A stretch of DNA of 64,000 nt, from positions 147,221 through 211,220 of the forward strand of contig NZ_CCAT010000065.1 in the NCBI RefSeq assembly GCF_000612845.1. Reading direction: 5' to 3'. Source of the stretch: Clostridium ihumii AP5 (GTDB lineage Bacteria; Bacillota; Clostridia; Clostridiales; Clostridiaceae). Both the position numbers and the translations under genes were made by a program. Positions 17,263 through 26,340 of the stretch are shown here, piece by piece. The notes under the pieces were generated by a model. That model was not told the origin of the DNA and searched no databases. It worked only from the letters and a program-made list of their open reading frames with translations. Positions within the stretch are counted from its first letter, which is position 1. Every line of letters begins with the position of its first letter.

Positions 17263-19325
17263 TGTACTGAAACAACTCCTTCGGCTTTAATATCTATATC
17301 ATTAGGTATTTCATTTAAAGATAATACAACAATTTGAGGGAAAACCATTTCTATTAATTTTCTAAAAGCCGGCCTTATCTTAGGTGATACTAATATTACT
17401 GGTATATTATTATTAAAATATGTAATATCAAGTAATTCTTTTATAGCTGCAAATATTTTAGTAGTAACATCTGGATTTATAGTTGGGAATGAACCCTGTG
17501 GTGATTTTTGTATACTATTTGCAATTAAATTTTCTAAGTTAGGATCTACCGTAACTACAGTTATTACTTTTTCTGATTCTATAAGTTCACTGCATATATT
17601 TCTTGACAATGCAAATCTTACATATTCAGTTAATACCTCTATATCTTGTGTATTTCTAGCATTATCAGCTAATGATTCTAATATTGTAACCATATCTTTA
17701 ATAGATACTTTTTCTTTTAATAAGCTTTGTAATACCTTTTGAACTTCTCCAATAGTCATTAAATCTGGTATAAGTTCTTCTACAACAGTACTGTATTTTT
17801 CCTTTACAGAATCTATAATCATTTTTGTCTCTTGTCTTCCTAATAATTCATATGAATGACTCTTTATAGTCTCTGTTAAATGAGTTATCATAACTGTTGT
17901 TGGATCTACTACTGTTAATCCTTTAATTTCTGCCTCTTCTCTTTGGTCTTTATTTATCCAAATTGCTGGTATACCAAAAGTTGGTTCAACAGTTCTTATG
18001 CCTTCCATTCCTATGCTTCCACCAGACGGATCCATACATAAAAACATATTTGGCATCAATTCTGCTTTTTCTATAACAGTACCTCTAATTTTTATTACAT
18101 ACTCATTGCTATTTAATCTTAAATTATCTCTAATTCTAATGGGTTGTACAACTATTCCCATCTCTATAGCACATTGACGCCTTACTGAAGCTATCCTTTG
18201 AACTAAATCTCCTCCTGCTGCATCATCTGCAAGTGGTATTAATCCATAACCTATTTCTATTTCTAAAGGTTCTACTGAAATTAAAGTCATAACATTTTCA
18301 GGTTCCCTTTTTTCTGTTTCTATTATCTCTTGTTCTTCTATTTCTATCTCTTGTTTTACTTTTGCTTTTTCATCTTTTAACAGTAAATATGCACTATATC
18401 CTGTTAATGCAGCAAGTGCCCAAAATACAAGTGTAGGCATTCCAGGTATAAAAGATAAAACAACTAGAATAATTGCTGCCATAGCTATTACTATAGGAAA
18501 TGTTGTAAGTTGTCCACCTAATTGTTTACCAAAGTTCTCATCACTACCTGAACGAGTTACTAATATACCTGACGCTGTAGATATTAGTAATGCTGGTATT
18601 TGTGATACAAGACCATCTCCTATTGTAAGAATTGTATACTTACTTGCTGCTTCTCCTATGGAAAGACCATTCATCATTGCACCAATTACTATACCTGCAA
18701 TAATATTTATTAGTGTTATTATTATACCAGCTATGGCATCTCCTTTTACGAACTTAGATGCACCATCCATAGCTCCATAGAAATCTGCTTCCTTTTGCAA
18801 GTTTCCTCTTCTAATTCTTGCGTCTTCTTCTGAAATCATACCTGCATTTAAATCTGCATCTATACTCATTTGTTTACCTGGCATAGCATCTAGTGTAAAT
18901 CTTGCTGATACTTCTGATACCCTACCAGCACCATTAGTAATAACTACAAACTGTACAATTATGATAATCAAGAACATAATTACTCCAACTACATAATTTC
19001 CACCAACAACGAACTCACCAAAGGTTTCTATTATTGCCCCTGCATATCCTTTTCCTAATATAAGTCTTGTTGATGACATATTTAGTGCAAGTCTAAATAA
19101 TGTTGTTATAAGTAACAATGTTGGAAATACTGACAATTGTAATATACTTGTTGTAAACATTGTTATTAACATAATAATAACTGACACAGTTATATTTATT
19201 GCTAAAAGAACATCTAGTATAACTGATGGAAGTGGAATTACCATCATAAGTACAATTCCAATAACTCCAAAAGCTATAATAATATCTATATTCTTTTTAA
19301 ATTCTATATTTTTAAAAGCTGCCAT
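17259..19325 (-). CDS. flhA: Flagellar export gate protein FlhA
   Basis: FlhA forms the nonameric membrane and cytoplasmic ring of the flagellar type III export gate. At 688 aa it is normal. Eight hydrophobic segments occupy residues 15-310. The conserved FHIPEP-type loop is represented by RVSEVSARFTLDAMPGKQMSIDADLNAG (the FLDAMPGKQM motif), followed by a charged linker rich in Glu. The soluble C-terminal domain binds FliI/FliH and chaperones. It begins ATGGCAGC after GAGGATGATGAT and is separated by 123 gene-free bases from the fliR/flhB fusion. Confidence 0.97.
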   Translation of the reverse strand: MAAFKNIEFKKNIDIIIAFGVIGIVLMMVIPLPSVILDVLLAINITVSVIIMLITMFTTSILQLSVFPTLLLITTLFRLALNMSSTRLILGKGYAGAIIETFGEFVVGGNYVVGVIMFLIIIIVQFVVITNGAGRVSEVSARFTLDAMPGKQMSIDADLNAGMISEEDARIRRGNLQKEADFYGAMDGASKFVKGDAIAGIIITLINIIAGIVIGAMMNGLSIGEAASKYTILTIGDGLVSQIPALLISTASGILVTRSGSDENFGKQLGGQLTTFPIVIAMAAIILVVLSFIPGMPTLVFWALAALTGYSAYLLLKDEKAKVKQEIEIEEQEIIETEKREPENVMTLISVEPLEIEIGYGLIPLADDAAGGDLVQRIASVRRQCAIEMGIVVQPIRIRDNLRLNSNEYVIKIRGTVIEKAELMPNMFLCMDPSGGSIGMEGIRTVEPTFGIPAIWINKDQREEAEIKGLTVVDPTTVMITHLTETIKSHSYELLGRQETKMIIDSVKEKYSTVVEELIPDLMTIGEVQKVLQSLLKEKVSIKDMVTILESLADNARNTQDIEVLTEYVRFALSRNICSELIESEKVITVVTVDPNLENLIANSIQKSPQGSFPTINPDVTTKIFAAIKELLDITYFNNNIPVILVSPKIRPAFRKLIEMVFPQIVVLSLNEIPNDIDIKAEGVVSVQ

Positions 19326-19448
19326 ATCATCATCCTCTACTTTAGTTTATATTAGGCTTAATATTAAAACATAATATTTTTACTTATTCTTTAAACTATT
19401 ATTCATATTTCTAATTTCATATTAAAAATTCTTCATTTGTAACCTAAT

Positions 19449-21290
19449 TTACTTTTTTAATTTATAAACTACAGCTAAAATCTCTGCTACAGCTTGATAC
19501 ATATTGTATGGAATTTCCATATCAATATCGACTTCTTTATATATAAGTCTTGCTAGTTCCTTATTCTCAATTATTGGAACATCATTTTCTTTTGCTATTT
19601 CTTTAATTTTTATAGCTACATTATCTGCTCCTTTTCCAACGACCATTGGAGCTTCACCACTGTTTTCAGTATATTTAAGTGCTATAGCTATATGTGTAGG
19701 GTTTGTTATTACCACTGTAGCATCTGGAATATTTTGCATCATTCTACGCATAGACATTTCTCTTTGCTTTTGCTTTCTTTTTCCTTTTACTACTGGATCT
19801 CCTTCTTGTTGTTTAAATTCTTCTTTAACCTCTTGTTTTGTCATTCTTAAATCTTTTTTAAATTGATATAATTGATATACATAATCTGCTACCCCAATTA
19901 TAAATAGTACTAAACTTATCTTCTTAAAGATTTCTATTATTAAATCTCCAAAACTTGAAATTGTTGCTGCTAATCTTAAATTTGCAAAATTTAAGATATT
20001 ATTATAATTAGATAGTATAAACTTATATCCAACATATCCGATAATACATATTATTACAAGATTTTTTAATAAATCTACAACAGCTTTCATAGAAAACATT
20101 CTTTTAAATCCACTTATAGGATTTATTTTTTCAAATTTTGGCTTCAATGGATCTGTTGTAAACATTTTTCCAACTTGTATAACATTAGCAACAATTCCTA
20201 TCACCATTATTGGTAACGCAACTGGTAAAAATATCATTATCAGTCTTAAAACTACTGTTTTTATTATCATAATAGTGTTATTAGGATCTAAGTTTAACGT
20301 AGCATAATTTGAAAAAAACATTATTAAAATTTCTTTCAAATTGTTTAATATATATTCTAATAAGAACATCAAAACAGCTGTTATACCCAAAAGTCCTATG
20401 GCTGATGTAAACTCCTTACTTTTAGCTACTTGACCTTTTTTTCTAGCATCACTTTTCTTTTTAGGTGTAGCTTCTTCAGTCTTATCACCGTTTTCATTAG
20501 CAAAGAATATAAGTATACATGGCATAATGTTAAATAATCCCCGTATAGCTTCTAACATTTTGTCAAAGTTATCTATGAAAAGATTCATAAATACTGGTAT
20601 TGCTAAAGATACAGTTAAAAGTCCCAACATTATTTTTATAGGTATACCTAACATCATAATATTAAGTTGTGGCATAACCCTAGCAACTAATCCTAATGTA
20701 AAATCAGTAATTATTATTACTAATATAATAGGTAACGCCATTTTAAACCCTATTGCAAAAAACTCTATTATTACATGTATCATATATGTAAATATTTCTG
20801 GCTTTATTACAAAGGTGCCCACCTTAACTAAGTTAAAGCTTTCCACTAATGCTGTTATTACTAAATGATGTCCATCAACTAATACAAAGACTATAAGACA
20901 TAACATATAAAAAAATCTTCCAAGTATTGTTACCGATTCACTTGATAGTGGGTCAAATGCAGCTGACATTGAAAAAGATACATGAAAATCTAAAAATTGT
21001 CCTGCCATTTGTGCCATATAAAATACTACTGTTGTTATAAAACCTAATAATAAACCAATTAAAATTTCTTTTCCTATTAATACTGAAAAAGTAAATATGT
21101 CATTAATTGCTACTATATTTCTTCCTACTATAGGTACTAATATAAATGTAAGTATCAATGATAATCCAATCTTATATCTTTGTGGTACACCATTTGGGAA
21201 AAAAAATGGTACATAAAGCACAAAAGATGTAAGTCTTGCAAATATCAAGATAAATACTAAAAATTCTTGTAAATTTACTGATTCTATCAA
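19449..21290 (-). CDS. fliR/flhB: Fused flagellar export proteins FliR-FlhB
   Basis: A single 613-aa reading frame joins two export-gate subunits. Residues 1 to about 258 are FliR, with six membrane helices, starting MIESVNLQEFLVFILIFARLTS. From about 262 the protein is FlhB, with the family opening NGDKTEEATPKKKSDARKKGQ, four membrane helices and a cytoplasmic domain containing the autocleavage site NPTH at 530-533. FlhB normally switches export from hook to filament after this cleavage. The fusion is known from other clostridia and has no stop or frameshift at the joint, so it looks genuine. fliQ lies 17 bases upstream. Confidence 0.95.
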   Translation of the reverse strand: MIESVNLQEFLVFILIFARLTSFVLYVPFFFPNGVPQRYKIGLSLILTFILVPIVGRNIVAINDIFTFSVLIGKEILIGLLLGFITTVVFYMAQMAGQFLDFHVSFSMSAAFDPLSSESVTILGRFFYMLCLIVFVLVDGHHLVITALVESFNLVKVGTFVIKPEIFTYMIHVIIEFFAIGFKMALPIILVIIITDFTLGLVARVMPQLNIMMLGIPIKIMLGLLTVSLAIPVFMNLFIDNFDKMLEAIRGLFNIMPCILIFFANENGDKTEEATPKKKSDARKKGQVAKSKEFTSAIGLLGITAVLMFLLEYILNNLKEILIMFFSNYATLNLDPNNTIMIIKTVVLRLIMIFLPVALPIMVIGIVANVIQVGKMFTTDPLKPKFEKINPISGFKRMFSMKAVVDLLKNLVIICIIGYVGYKFILSNYNNILNFANLRLAATISSFGDLIIEIFKKISLVLFIIGVADYVYQLYQFKKDLRMTKQEVKEEFKQQEGDPVVKGKRKQKQREMSMRRMMQNIPDATVVITNPTHIAIALKYTENSGEAPMVVGKGADNVAIKIKEIAKENDVPIIENKELARLIYKEVDIDMEIPYNMYQAVAEILAVVYKLKK

Positions 21291-21307
21291 AATTATCCCA
21301 CCTAAGC

Positions 21308-21571
21308 CTATATATTAGCTATAATTGAAAATATTTTACGAGTAAATGACATTATTACATTTCCTGTAAATCCTGCCATAAGCACTCCTACTAATGCAAC
21401 AGCTATTATTTTAGGTACAAAGGTCAAGGTTTGCTCTTGTATTTGAGTTGTAGCCTGAAAAATACTTATAATAAGTCCTACTACTGTAGCTACAATAAGC
21501 ATTGGTCCTGCTATCATAAGACTCACTCTTATTAGTTCTCTCATAAGTGATATAACTAACGTTTCTGACAT
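21308..21571 (-). CDS. fliQ: Flagellar export gate protein FliQ
   Basis: An 87-aa protein with two long hydrophobic helices (about residues 16-40 and 51-73), the normal size for FliQ, a small subunit of the FliPQR export pore. The phrase SLMIAGPMLIVATVVGLIIS followed by QATTQIQEQTLTFVPKI is the family signature. It lies between fliP and fliR, as in nearly all flagellar operons. Confidence 0.95.
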   Translation of the reverse strand: MSETLVISLMRELIRVSLMIAGPMLIVATVVGLIISIFQATTQIQEQTLTFVPKIIAVALVGVLMAGFTGNVIMSFTRKIFSIIANI

Positions 21572-21587
21572 AAAACCTTACCTCCCT

Positions 21588-22412
21588 TTATTTAAAGCTA
21601 TGTATCAGTGATTGTGAAATTAAGTTCCAACCATCTACTAACACAAATAATAATAACTTAAATGGTAATGAAATCATAACTGGCGATAACATAAACATTC
21701 CCATTGCCATAAGTACACTAGAGGTTACTATGTCTATTACTAGGAATGGTAAAAATAATAAAAATCCTATTTCAAAAGCAGTTCTTAATTCACTTATCAT
21801 AAATGCAGGCATAATTGCATAAAGTGGAACATCTTTATATACTGGAACTTCTACATTATTTTTATCTTTTTCTGTTTTAACTTTTATATCGCCAACCTCT
21901 ATAAACATTTGTAAATCTTTAGTACGAGTTTGTTTAAGCATAAACTCTTTCATAGGCGTTATTGTATTTGTATATGCCTGTTCTGTTGTAATTTTACTTT
22001 CCATGTATGGTTTTATAGCTTCATCATTTACTTTATTAAATGTTGGTGTCATTACAAAGAAAGTTAAAAACAGTGCAAGACCTATTATAACTTTACTTGG
22101 TACGGATTGTTGTACCCCAATAGCATTTTTTAATATAGATAAAACTGTAACTATTCTCACAAATCCTGTAGTCATTATTATTATTGATGGTAATACAGTT
22201 AAAACTGTAAGTAATAGTAATATTTTTAAGTTATCTACAAAATCTACCTTTCCTGCACCTTCTCCAAAATCTATATTTATATTTGGAATTGGAATAAAAC
22301 TATCACTTGGTGCTGCAAATGCTATTTTAAAACCTACAAAAGAAATTAATATGCCTATAAAAATCGCCATAATGTATTTCTTTTTATTGTATATTATTTT
22401 TGTTTTTTCCAT
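21588..22412 (-). CDS. fliP: Flagellar export gate protein FliP
   Basis: FliP forms the core of the export pore. The 274-aa sequence begins with a basic segment and a hydrophobic signal-like helix (IMAIFIGILISFVGFKIAFA, residues 14-33). The conserved LTVLTVLPSIIIMTTGFVRIVTVLSILKNAIG block and the DGWNLISQSLIHSF end follow. Cleavage of the signal after AFAAP is likely. A long periplasmic loop near residues 125-180 is rich in Lys and Thr. It is 17 bases upstream of fliQ. Confidence 0.96.
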   Translation of the reverse strand: MEKTKIIYNKKKYIMAIFIGILISFVGFKIAFAAPSDSFIPIPNINIDFGEGAGKVDFVDNLKILLLLTVLTVLPSIIIMTTGFVRIVTVLSILKNAIGVQQSVPSKVIIGLALFLTFFVMTPTFNKVNDEAIKPYMESKITTEQAYTNTITPMKEFMLKQTRTKDLQMFIEVGDIKVKTEKDKNNVEVPVYKDVPLYAIMPAFMISELRTAFEIGFLLFLPFLVIDIVTSSVLMAMGMFMLSPVMISLPFKLLLFVLVDGWNLISQSLIHSFK

Positions 22413-22433
22413 ATAATTTCCTCTTTTGGATTC

Positions 22434-22778
22434 TTATTTGTTCTTATTTTTAAATCCTTTTATATTGAAAATATTAGCATATTTTTTTAAGTCTTCATTA
22501 TATTGAATTTTACACTCTTCTATTTCACTTTTATCAATTTCTCTTAATAATTCTATATTATTAGATGTTGCACTTACTAAATATGTCTTTTTTCCTATCT
22601 CTACTATTAAAATTGAAGCCTCTTTTGATAATGGAAGCTTCTCAATAATCTTCATACATCTACTTGGAGACGTTACATTAAACTTACTTCCTAGTCTTCC
22701 AAGTAGATATATTAGTGTTATTATTAATGGTAAAAATATTATAAGTTGTATAAAACTCTTAAAAAATTGACCATTCAT
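22434..22778 (-). CDS. fliO: Flagellar export assembly protein FliO (FliZ type)
   Basis: A 114-aa single-pass membrane protein. FliO helps assemble the FliP ring. The hydrophobic anchor is [25 protein letters not shown] (residues 9-33). The cytoplasmic part has [34 protein letters not shown], the conserved small beta domain of FliO. It sits between fliL and fliP, the normal order. Short FliO proteins diverge quickly, so position carries part of the weight. Confidence 0.88.
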   Translation of the reverse strand: MNGQFFKSFIQLIIFLPLIITLIYLLGRLGSKFNVTSPSRCMKIIEKLPLSKEASILIVEIGKKTYLVSATSNNIELLREIDKSEIEECKIQYNEDLKKYANIFNIKGFKNKNK

Positions 22779-22787
22779 ACTTATTGC

Positions 22788-23293
22788 CTATTGAATTAAT
22801 ATTTCTGAGAAATAAATATTGTGTAATTGACCTTGTGTTAATAATTCATCAATTCTTTGAATTAATTCTTCTTTAAGTTTTGTTTCTCCATCTACTGTTC
22901 CTAAATCAGTTGTCTTTTTAGTTCTAAGAGTATTTGTTATTGAATCTCTTATAGCTGCTTTTCTTTTTTCTATTTCTGGAAGAAGTTTTGAATTTTCTTC
23001 ATCATATCCTAAAGAAATTTTTATTTTTAAATATCTAGCTTTTCCTTCATCTGATAAATTAACTAAAAACTCATCTAAATCATAATAAGCTTCTGTTTTT
23101 AATTGACCACTAGCTTCAACTTCTATAATTTGTTTTGGAGTATTTTTGCTTGCAACAAAATATCCAGCAAAAGCAGCCCCTCCAACTAATATAAATACTA
23201 ATAAAACTATTAATATAACTTTTAAAATATTGCTATTTTTCTTTTCTCCATTTTCAACATTTTTTTCTTTTTTTCTTTTTTCTCTTTAGCCAT
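22788..23293 (-). CDS. fliL: Flagellar basal body protein FliL, frame broken near the start
   Basis: FliL surrounds the stator and supports MotAB function. The body of the gene is intact: a membrane segment (KVILIVLLVFILVGGAAFAG) and a periplasmic domain ending GQLHNIYFSEILIQ, with the stop at 22788-22790. That frame has no ATG, GTG or TTG, and a TAA closes it at 23286-23288. The ATG with a good AAGGAG site, at 23291-23293 just after motB, is in another frame that stops at 23222-23224. The two join only if one extra A is read within GAG-A6-G-A7-G-A7-TGTT (about 23259-23284), for example by a minus-one slip on A7. Corrected, the protein is 168 aa, a normal length. Real slippage, phase variation and a sequencing error cannot be told apart here. 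Confidence 0.85.
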
Positions 23294-23297
23294 ACCT

Positions 23298-24026
23298 CTA
23301 CTCCTTTTTATCAGTAACAATAATTATGTTTACTCTTCTATTTTTAGCTCTATTTGCATCACTATCATTGGGAACTAATGGACTATATTCGCCATAAGCA
23401 GTAGCTGTAAATCTTTCTGGATTTTTATTTCCTTTTTCATTTATAAAATATTGTAGTACACTTAATGATCTTGCTGATGATAAATGCCAATTGCTTGGAT
23501 ATATGGAGCTACTTATTGGCACATTATCAGTGTGTCCTTCTATAATTATTTTATTATTTATACCAGCTATAATAGTATTTACTTTTTCTAATATATTTTT
23601 GCTAGCTGGAACTAGTTCCGCTTTACCTGAATCAAAAAGTACAGTTTCTTTCATTTGAATGTTTATACCTTTTTCATCTTCATAAACATCTATTTCCTTT
23701 TCCATATTATTTTGTTTTATTAATTCTAAAACCTCTTGATATACTTTGTCCTTAGTGTCTTCCATATTTTCTCTTTCGCCTTCTGTTATTTCTGGTTGTC
23801 CAACCACCGGAACTTCACCTGAAGCTTCATTAAAATTCAATATGTTTTGTGACACTTGTCCTGTAAACATTAATTGGAAAGAACTTGATATTTGCTTTAA
23901 TTTATCCTCACTTACCGTAGACATAGCATATAACATAACAAAGAAAGTTAAAAGTAATGTCATGGTATCTGAGAATGTAGCTAGCCATGCATCGGTTTTT
24001 ATATCATCTTTCTTCTTTTTTGCCAT
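23298..24026 (-). CDS. motB: Flagellar motor stator protein MotB
   Basis: MotB anchors the stator to peptidoglycan and carries the proton- or sodium-binding aspartate. The 242-aa protein has a basic N-terminus (MAKKKKDDIKTDAW), one membrane helix with the essential Asp in TFSDTMTLLLTFFVMLYAMS, a plug and linker rich in Glu, and a C-terminal OmpA-like domain with IIEGHTDNVPISS and NRRVNIIIV. Its ATG overlaps the motA stop by one base, and the broken fliL start follows its stop by four bases. Confidence 0.96.
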   Translation of the reverse strand: MAKKKKDDIKTDAWLATFSDTMTLLLTFFVMLYAMSTVSEDKLKQISSSFQLMFTGQVSQNILNFNEASGEVPVVGQPEITEGERENMEDTKDKVYQEVLELIKQNNMEKEIDVYEDEKGINIQMKETVLFDSGKAELVPASKNILEKVNTIIAGINNKIIIEGHTDNVPISSSIYPSNWHLSSARSLSVLQYFINEKGNKNPERFTATAYGEYSPLVPNDSDANRAKNRRVNIIIVTDKKE

Positions 24027-24826
24027 TACTCTGCCCCTGCAGCACCAGCTTCTGCTTTAAATGCTTCCTTTTCTGTTGGTGATAAGTATGCTACTAATTT
24101 ATCTTCTATAACTCTAGGATTTGCTCCAGATTGTATAGCAATTACACCTTCAACTATCATTTCCATATTACCAACTTCTAATTCTGTTTTAAGATCCAAT
24201 TTTTGTGCAACTGGAATCGCCATAATATTTGCTATTAATGAACCATAAAATGTTGTTATAAGTGCAGCTCCCATTCCTTTTGCTAATGCATCAGAATCGG
24301 TCATATTTCCAAGCATTTGTATAAGACCTATAAGTGTACCAGTCATACCCATTGCTGGAGCATATGCACCTAGTGATTTTAACATTGCTGAACCTTGACC
24401 ATGTCTTACAGATAATTGATCTATTTCTAGTGCCATAATTTCTTTTATAGCTTCTGGTTCTACTCCATCTACAACCATACTAAGTGCTTTTTTTGTAAAT
24501 GGATCTTTAATTCCTGATATATCATCTTCTAATGATAATAATCCTTCTTTTCTAGCTTTTCTTGATAATGTTGTAAACAATACAACTATATCTTTTTTTG
24601 ATGTAGTATCTTCTTTAAAAGCTTCCATAAAAACTTTACCTAAAATTTTTATGTCTTTCATTGGATAGGATATAAGTAATGCACCTATAGAACCTCCACC
24701 AGTTATTGCTATTGAAGGTAAATCTACGTATAACTTTAATGCTCCTCCACCTACTACAATTCCGTAAGCAACTAGTCCCCATGCCACTATAAATCCAATT
24801 AACGTAAGCATATCATTTTTCTTCAT
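24026..24826 (-). CDS. motA: Flagellar motor stator protein MotA
   Basis: MotA forms the five-subunit ring of the stator that drives the rotor. The 266-aa protein has four membrane helices (about 7-27, 33-53, 155-178 and 190-210). The conserved GGGSIGALLISYP block, the basic/acidic cytoplasmic loop that touches FliG (ARKEGLLSLEDDISGIKDPFTKKAL) and AYAPAMGMTGTLIGLIQML are family features. The gene sits 12 bases after flbD and is translationally coupled to motB. Stator genes inside the main basal-body operon are usual in clostridia. Confidence 0.97.
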   Translation of the reverse strand: MKKNDMLTLIGFIVAWGLVAYGIVVGGGALKLYVDLPSIAITGGGSIGALLISYPMKDIKILGKVFMEAFKEDTTSKKDIVVLFTTLSRKARKEGLLSLEDDISGIKDPFTKKALSMVVDGVEPEAIKEIMALEIDQLSVRHGQGSAMLKSLGAYAPAMGMTGTLIGLIQMLGNMTDSDALAKGMGAALITTFYGSLIANIMAIPVAQKLDLKTELEVGNMEMIVEGVIAIQSGANPRVIEDKLVAYLSPTEKEAFKAEAGAAGAE

Positions 24827-24838
24827 TGTTATGCCCTC

Positions 24839-25030
24839 CTAAAAGTTTCCTGTAAATATTTTTCTTTTATAGTTTATTATCCTTTGTATAACTTCCTTTC
24901 GTTCTTCTTTTACTAAATAAACTTTTCCATTACTCAAGGTAATAACTGTTTCCGGTACAGACTCTATTTTTTCAATAAGATCACAATTTATAACAACTTC
25001 TTTGCCATTTAAAGTTGTAACTTCAACCAC
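24839..25030 (-). CDS. flbD: Flagellar protein FlbD (SwrD type)
   Basis: A 63-aa cytoplasmic protein of the FlbD/SwrD family, which in Bacillus raises flagellar motor power. TTLNGKEVVINCDLIEKIESVPETVITLSNGKVYLVKE covers the whole conserved core. The best start is GTG at 25028-25030, eight bases after AAAAGGG; an ATG two codons upstream is too close to that site. It is placed between flgE and motA, the standard position. Confidence 0.9.
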   Translation of the reverse strand: MVEVTTLNGKEVVINCDLIEKIESVPETVITLSNGKVYLVKEERKEVIQRIINYKRKIFTGNF

Positions 25031-25163
25031 TAGCATCACCCTTTTCTTATTTTAATTTATATAAATACAAACTACTCTGTATGATATTCAATGTAATATT
25101 TTAATTTATAAAATCACTTAGTATATTTATTTATGTATTTATACTTTATATAGTTTATATTTA

Positions 25164-25189
25164 TCCAACCTGTACTACGACAGGTTGGA
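25164..25189 (+). terminator. Hairpin with T tract on the plus strand, between flgE and flbD
   Basis: TCCAACCTGT and its exact complement ACAGGTTGGA enclose six bases and are followed on the plus strand by ATTTTTTATTTTT. All neighbouring genes are on the minus strand, where no U tract follows the stem. It is therefore a terminator for a plus-strand transcript that is not visible as a gene, or a minus-strand mRNA stabiliser or processing site in the 207-base gap. Confidence 0.5.
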
Positions 25190-25246
25190 CATTTTTTATT
25201 TTTATATTTAGATGTAAATTTAGAAGTAATTTATTAAGTCTTTAAA

Positions 25247-26260
25247 TTATCTTTTTAAATTAACAAGTTCTTGAAGAATTTCATCTCCTGTTGTTATAAC
25301 CTTACTACAAGCTTGGAAAGAACGACTAGCAACTATCATTTCTGTAAACTCTACAGCTAAATCAACATTAGACATTTCAAGCATTCCATTTATAATATCT
25401 CCATATGCCTTTTCAGCACCTGGTCTTGTATCATTACCTTTTCCTGGTCTTAATATAGGTTCACCAGAGTTTGCACTTGGAGAAACTTTGTTTCCTCCTA
25501 CAGATTGCAATCCACTATCATTAACAAAGGATGCCATTGCAATTTGTCCTATAGCCACAACACTATTATCTTCTAAAGTTGCTTTTATTAAACCATCCTT
25601 CTCTATAGTATAACCTACAAGTCTAACACCTGGATCACCTATTGTTTCTGGAATAACTAATGGAATTAACTCATCTCCAGCTTTAAGATCTGCTGCTTTC
25701 CCATCATCATCAACAACGGGAACCTTAATTACTGTAGTTGTTCCATCTTTATGTGTTATGCTACCATCTATAGCATATCCCATAACTCTATAACCATCTG
25801 GTGTTACTAAATTTCCTGTGCTATCTCTTTTAAACTCACCGTCTCTTGTGTAATAAACTTCCATAGCTCCATCATCTGCTGCATCATCTGCTGCACCAAT
25901 AACACCTTGATCACTAAATTTTATAGTATCAGTAATTGAACCTTTTCCAACTATAAAATATCCATTTCCATCTATAGCATTATCAAGTGGTCTTCCTGTA
26001 GGATTTAAGCTTCCTTGTCCAGTGTTTACATTAATACTTTGAAGTTGAACGCCCATACCTATTTGTTTAGGGTTACTACCTCCAAGTGCTAAAACTGGTC
26101 CACTACCTTTTCCTATAGTTTCTCTCATAGTATCTTGAAAAGTTACACTTGATGATTTAAAAGCTGTAGTCCCTGAGTTTGCTATGTTGTTACCTATTAC
26201 ATCTAGTTTCTTTTGTTGTGCATTCATTCCTGAAATTCCTGAGTACATTGATTTTATCAT
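25247..26260 (-). CDS. flgE: Flagellar hook protein FlgE
   Basis: FlgE builds the hook. The 337-aa protein opens MIKSMYSGISGMNAQQKKLDVIGNNIANSGTTAFKS and closes NVDLAVEFTEMIVASRSFQ, the conserved D0 coiled coils. The LDNAIDGNGYFIVG and YYTRDGEFKRDSTGNLVTPDGYRVMGY blocks are D1. A stretch rich in Asp and Ala near residues 125-140 (GAADDAADDGAMEV) is a local insertion. The ATG has a strong AGAGGAGGAAATATAA. Its leader contains two hairpins (26282-26335). Confidence 0.95.
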   Translation of the reverse strand: MIKSMYSGISGMNAQQKKLDVIGNNIANSGTTAFKSSSVTFQDTMRETIGKGSGPVLALGGSNPKQIGMGVQLQSINVNTGQGSLNPTGRPLDNAIDGNGYFIVGKGSITDTIKFSDQGVIGAADDAADDGAMEVYYTRDGEFKRDSTGNLVTPDGYRVMGYAIDGSITHKDGTTTVIKVPVVDDDGKAADLKAGDELIPLVIPETIGDPGVRLVGYTIEKDGLIKATLEDNSVVAIGQIAMASFVNDSGLQSVGGNKVSPSANSGEPILRPGKGNDTRPGAEKAYGDIINGMLEMSNVDLAVEFTEMIVASRSFQACSKVITTGDEILQELVNLKR

Positions 26261-26281
26261 TTATATTTCCTCCTCTTAATA

Positions 26282-26335
26282 TATCTTAACTCTGTCATTC
26301 GTTAAGATAGAAGGCTTCCTTATAGGTCCAGCCTT
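26282..26335 (-). promoter_or_regulatory. Two leader hairpins before flgE
   Basis: Read on the minus strand, AAGGCT...AGCCTT (26311-26316 with 26330-26335) encloses a 13-base loop that has GGA at both ends. A second perfect 9-bp stem, TATCTTAAC/GTTAAGATA, follows at 26282-26309. Both lie within the 80 bases between the previous stop codon and the flgE start. GGA triplets in hairpin loops are the signature of CsrA sites, and csrA is present in this window; binding itself is inferred. Confidence 0.45.
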
Positions 26336-26340
26336 AAAAT

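Noticed and set aside
19449..21290. FliR-FlhB fusion as a sequencing error removing a stop
   Set aside because: The joint has a continuous linker, fliR has no leftover ribosome binding site before flhB, and the fusion is known from related species.
26261..26340. c-di-GMP riboswitch before flgE
   Set aside because: The hairpins are much shorter than a GEMM aptamer and lack its conserved core sequences.
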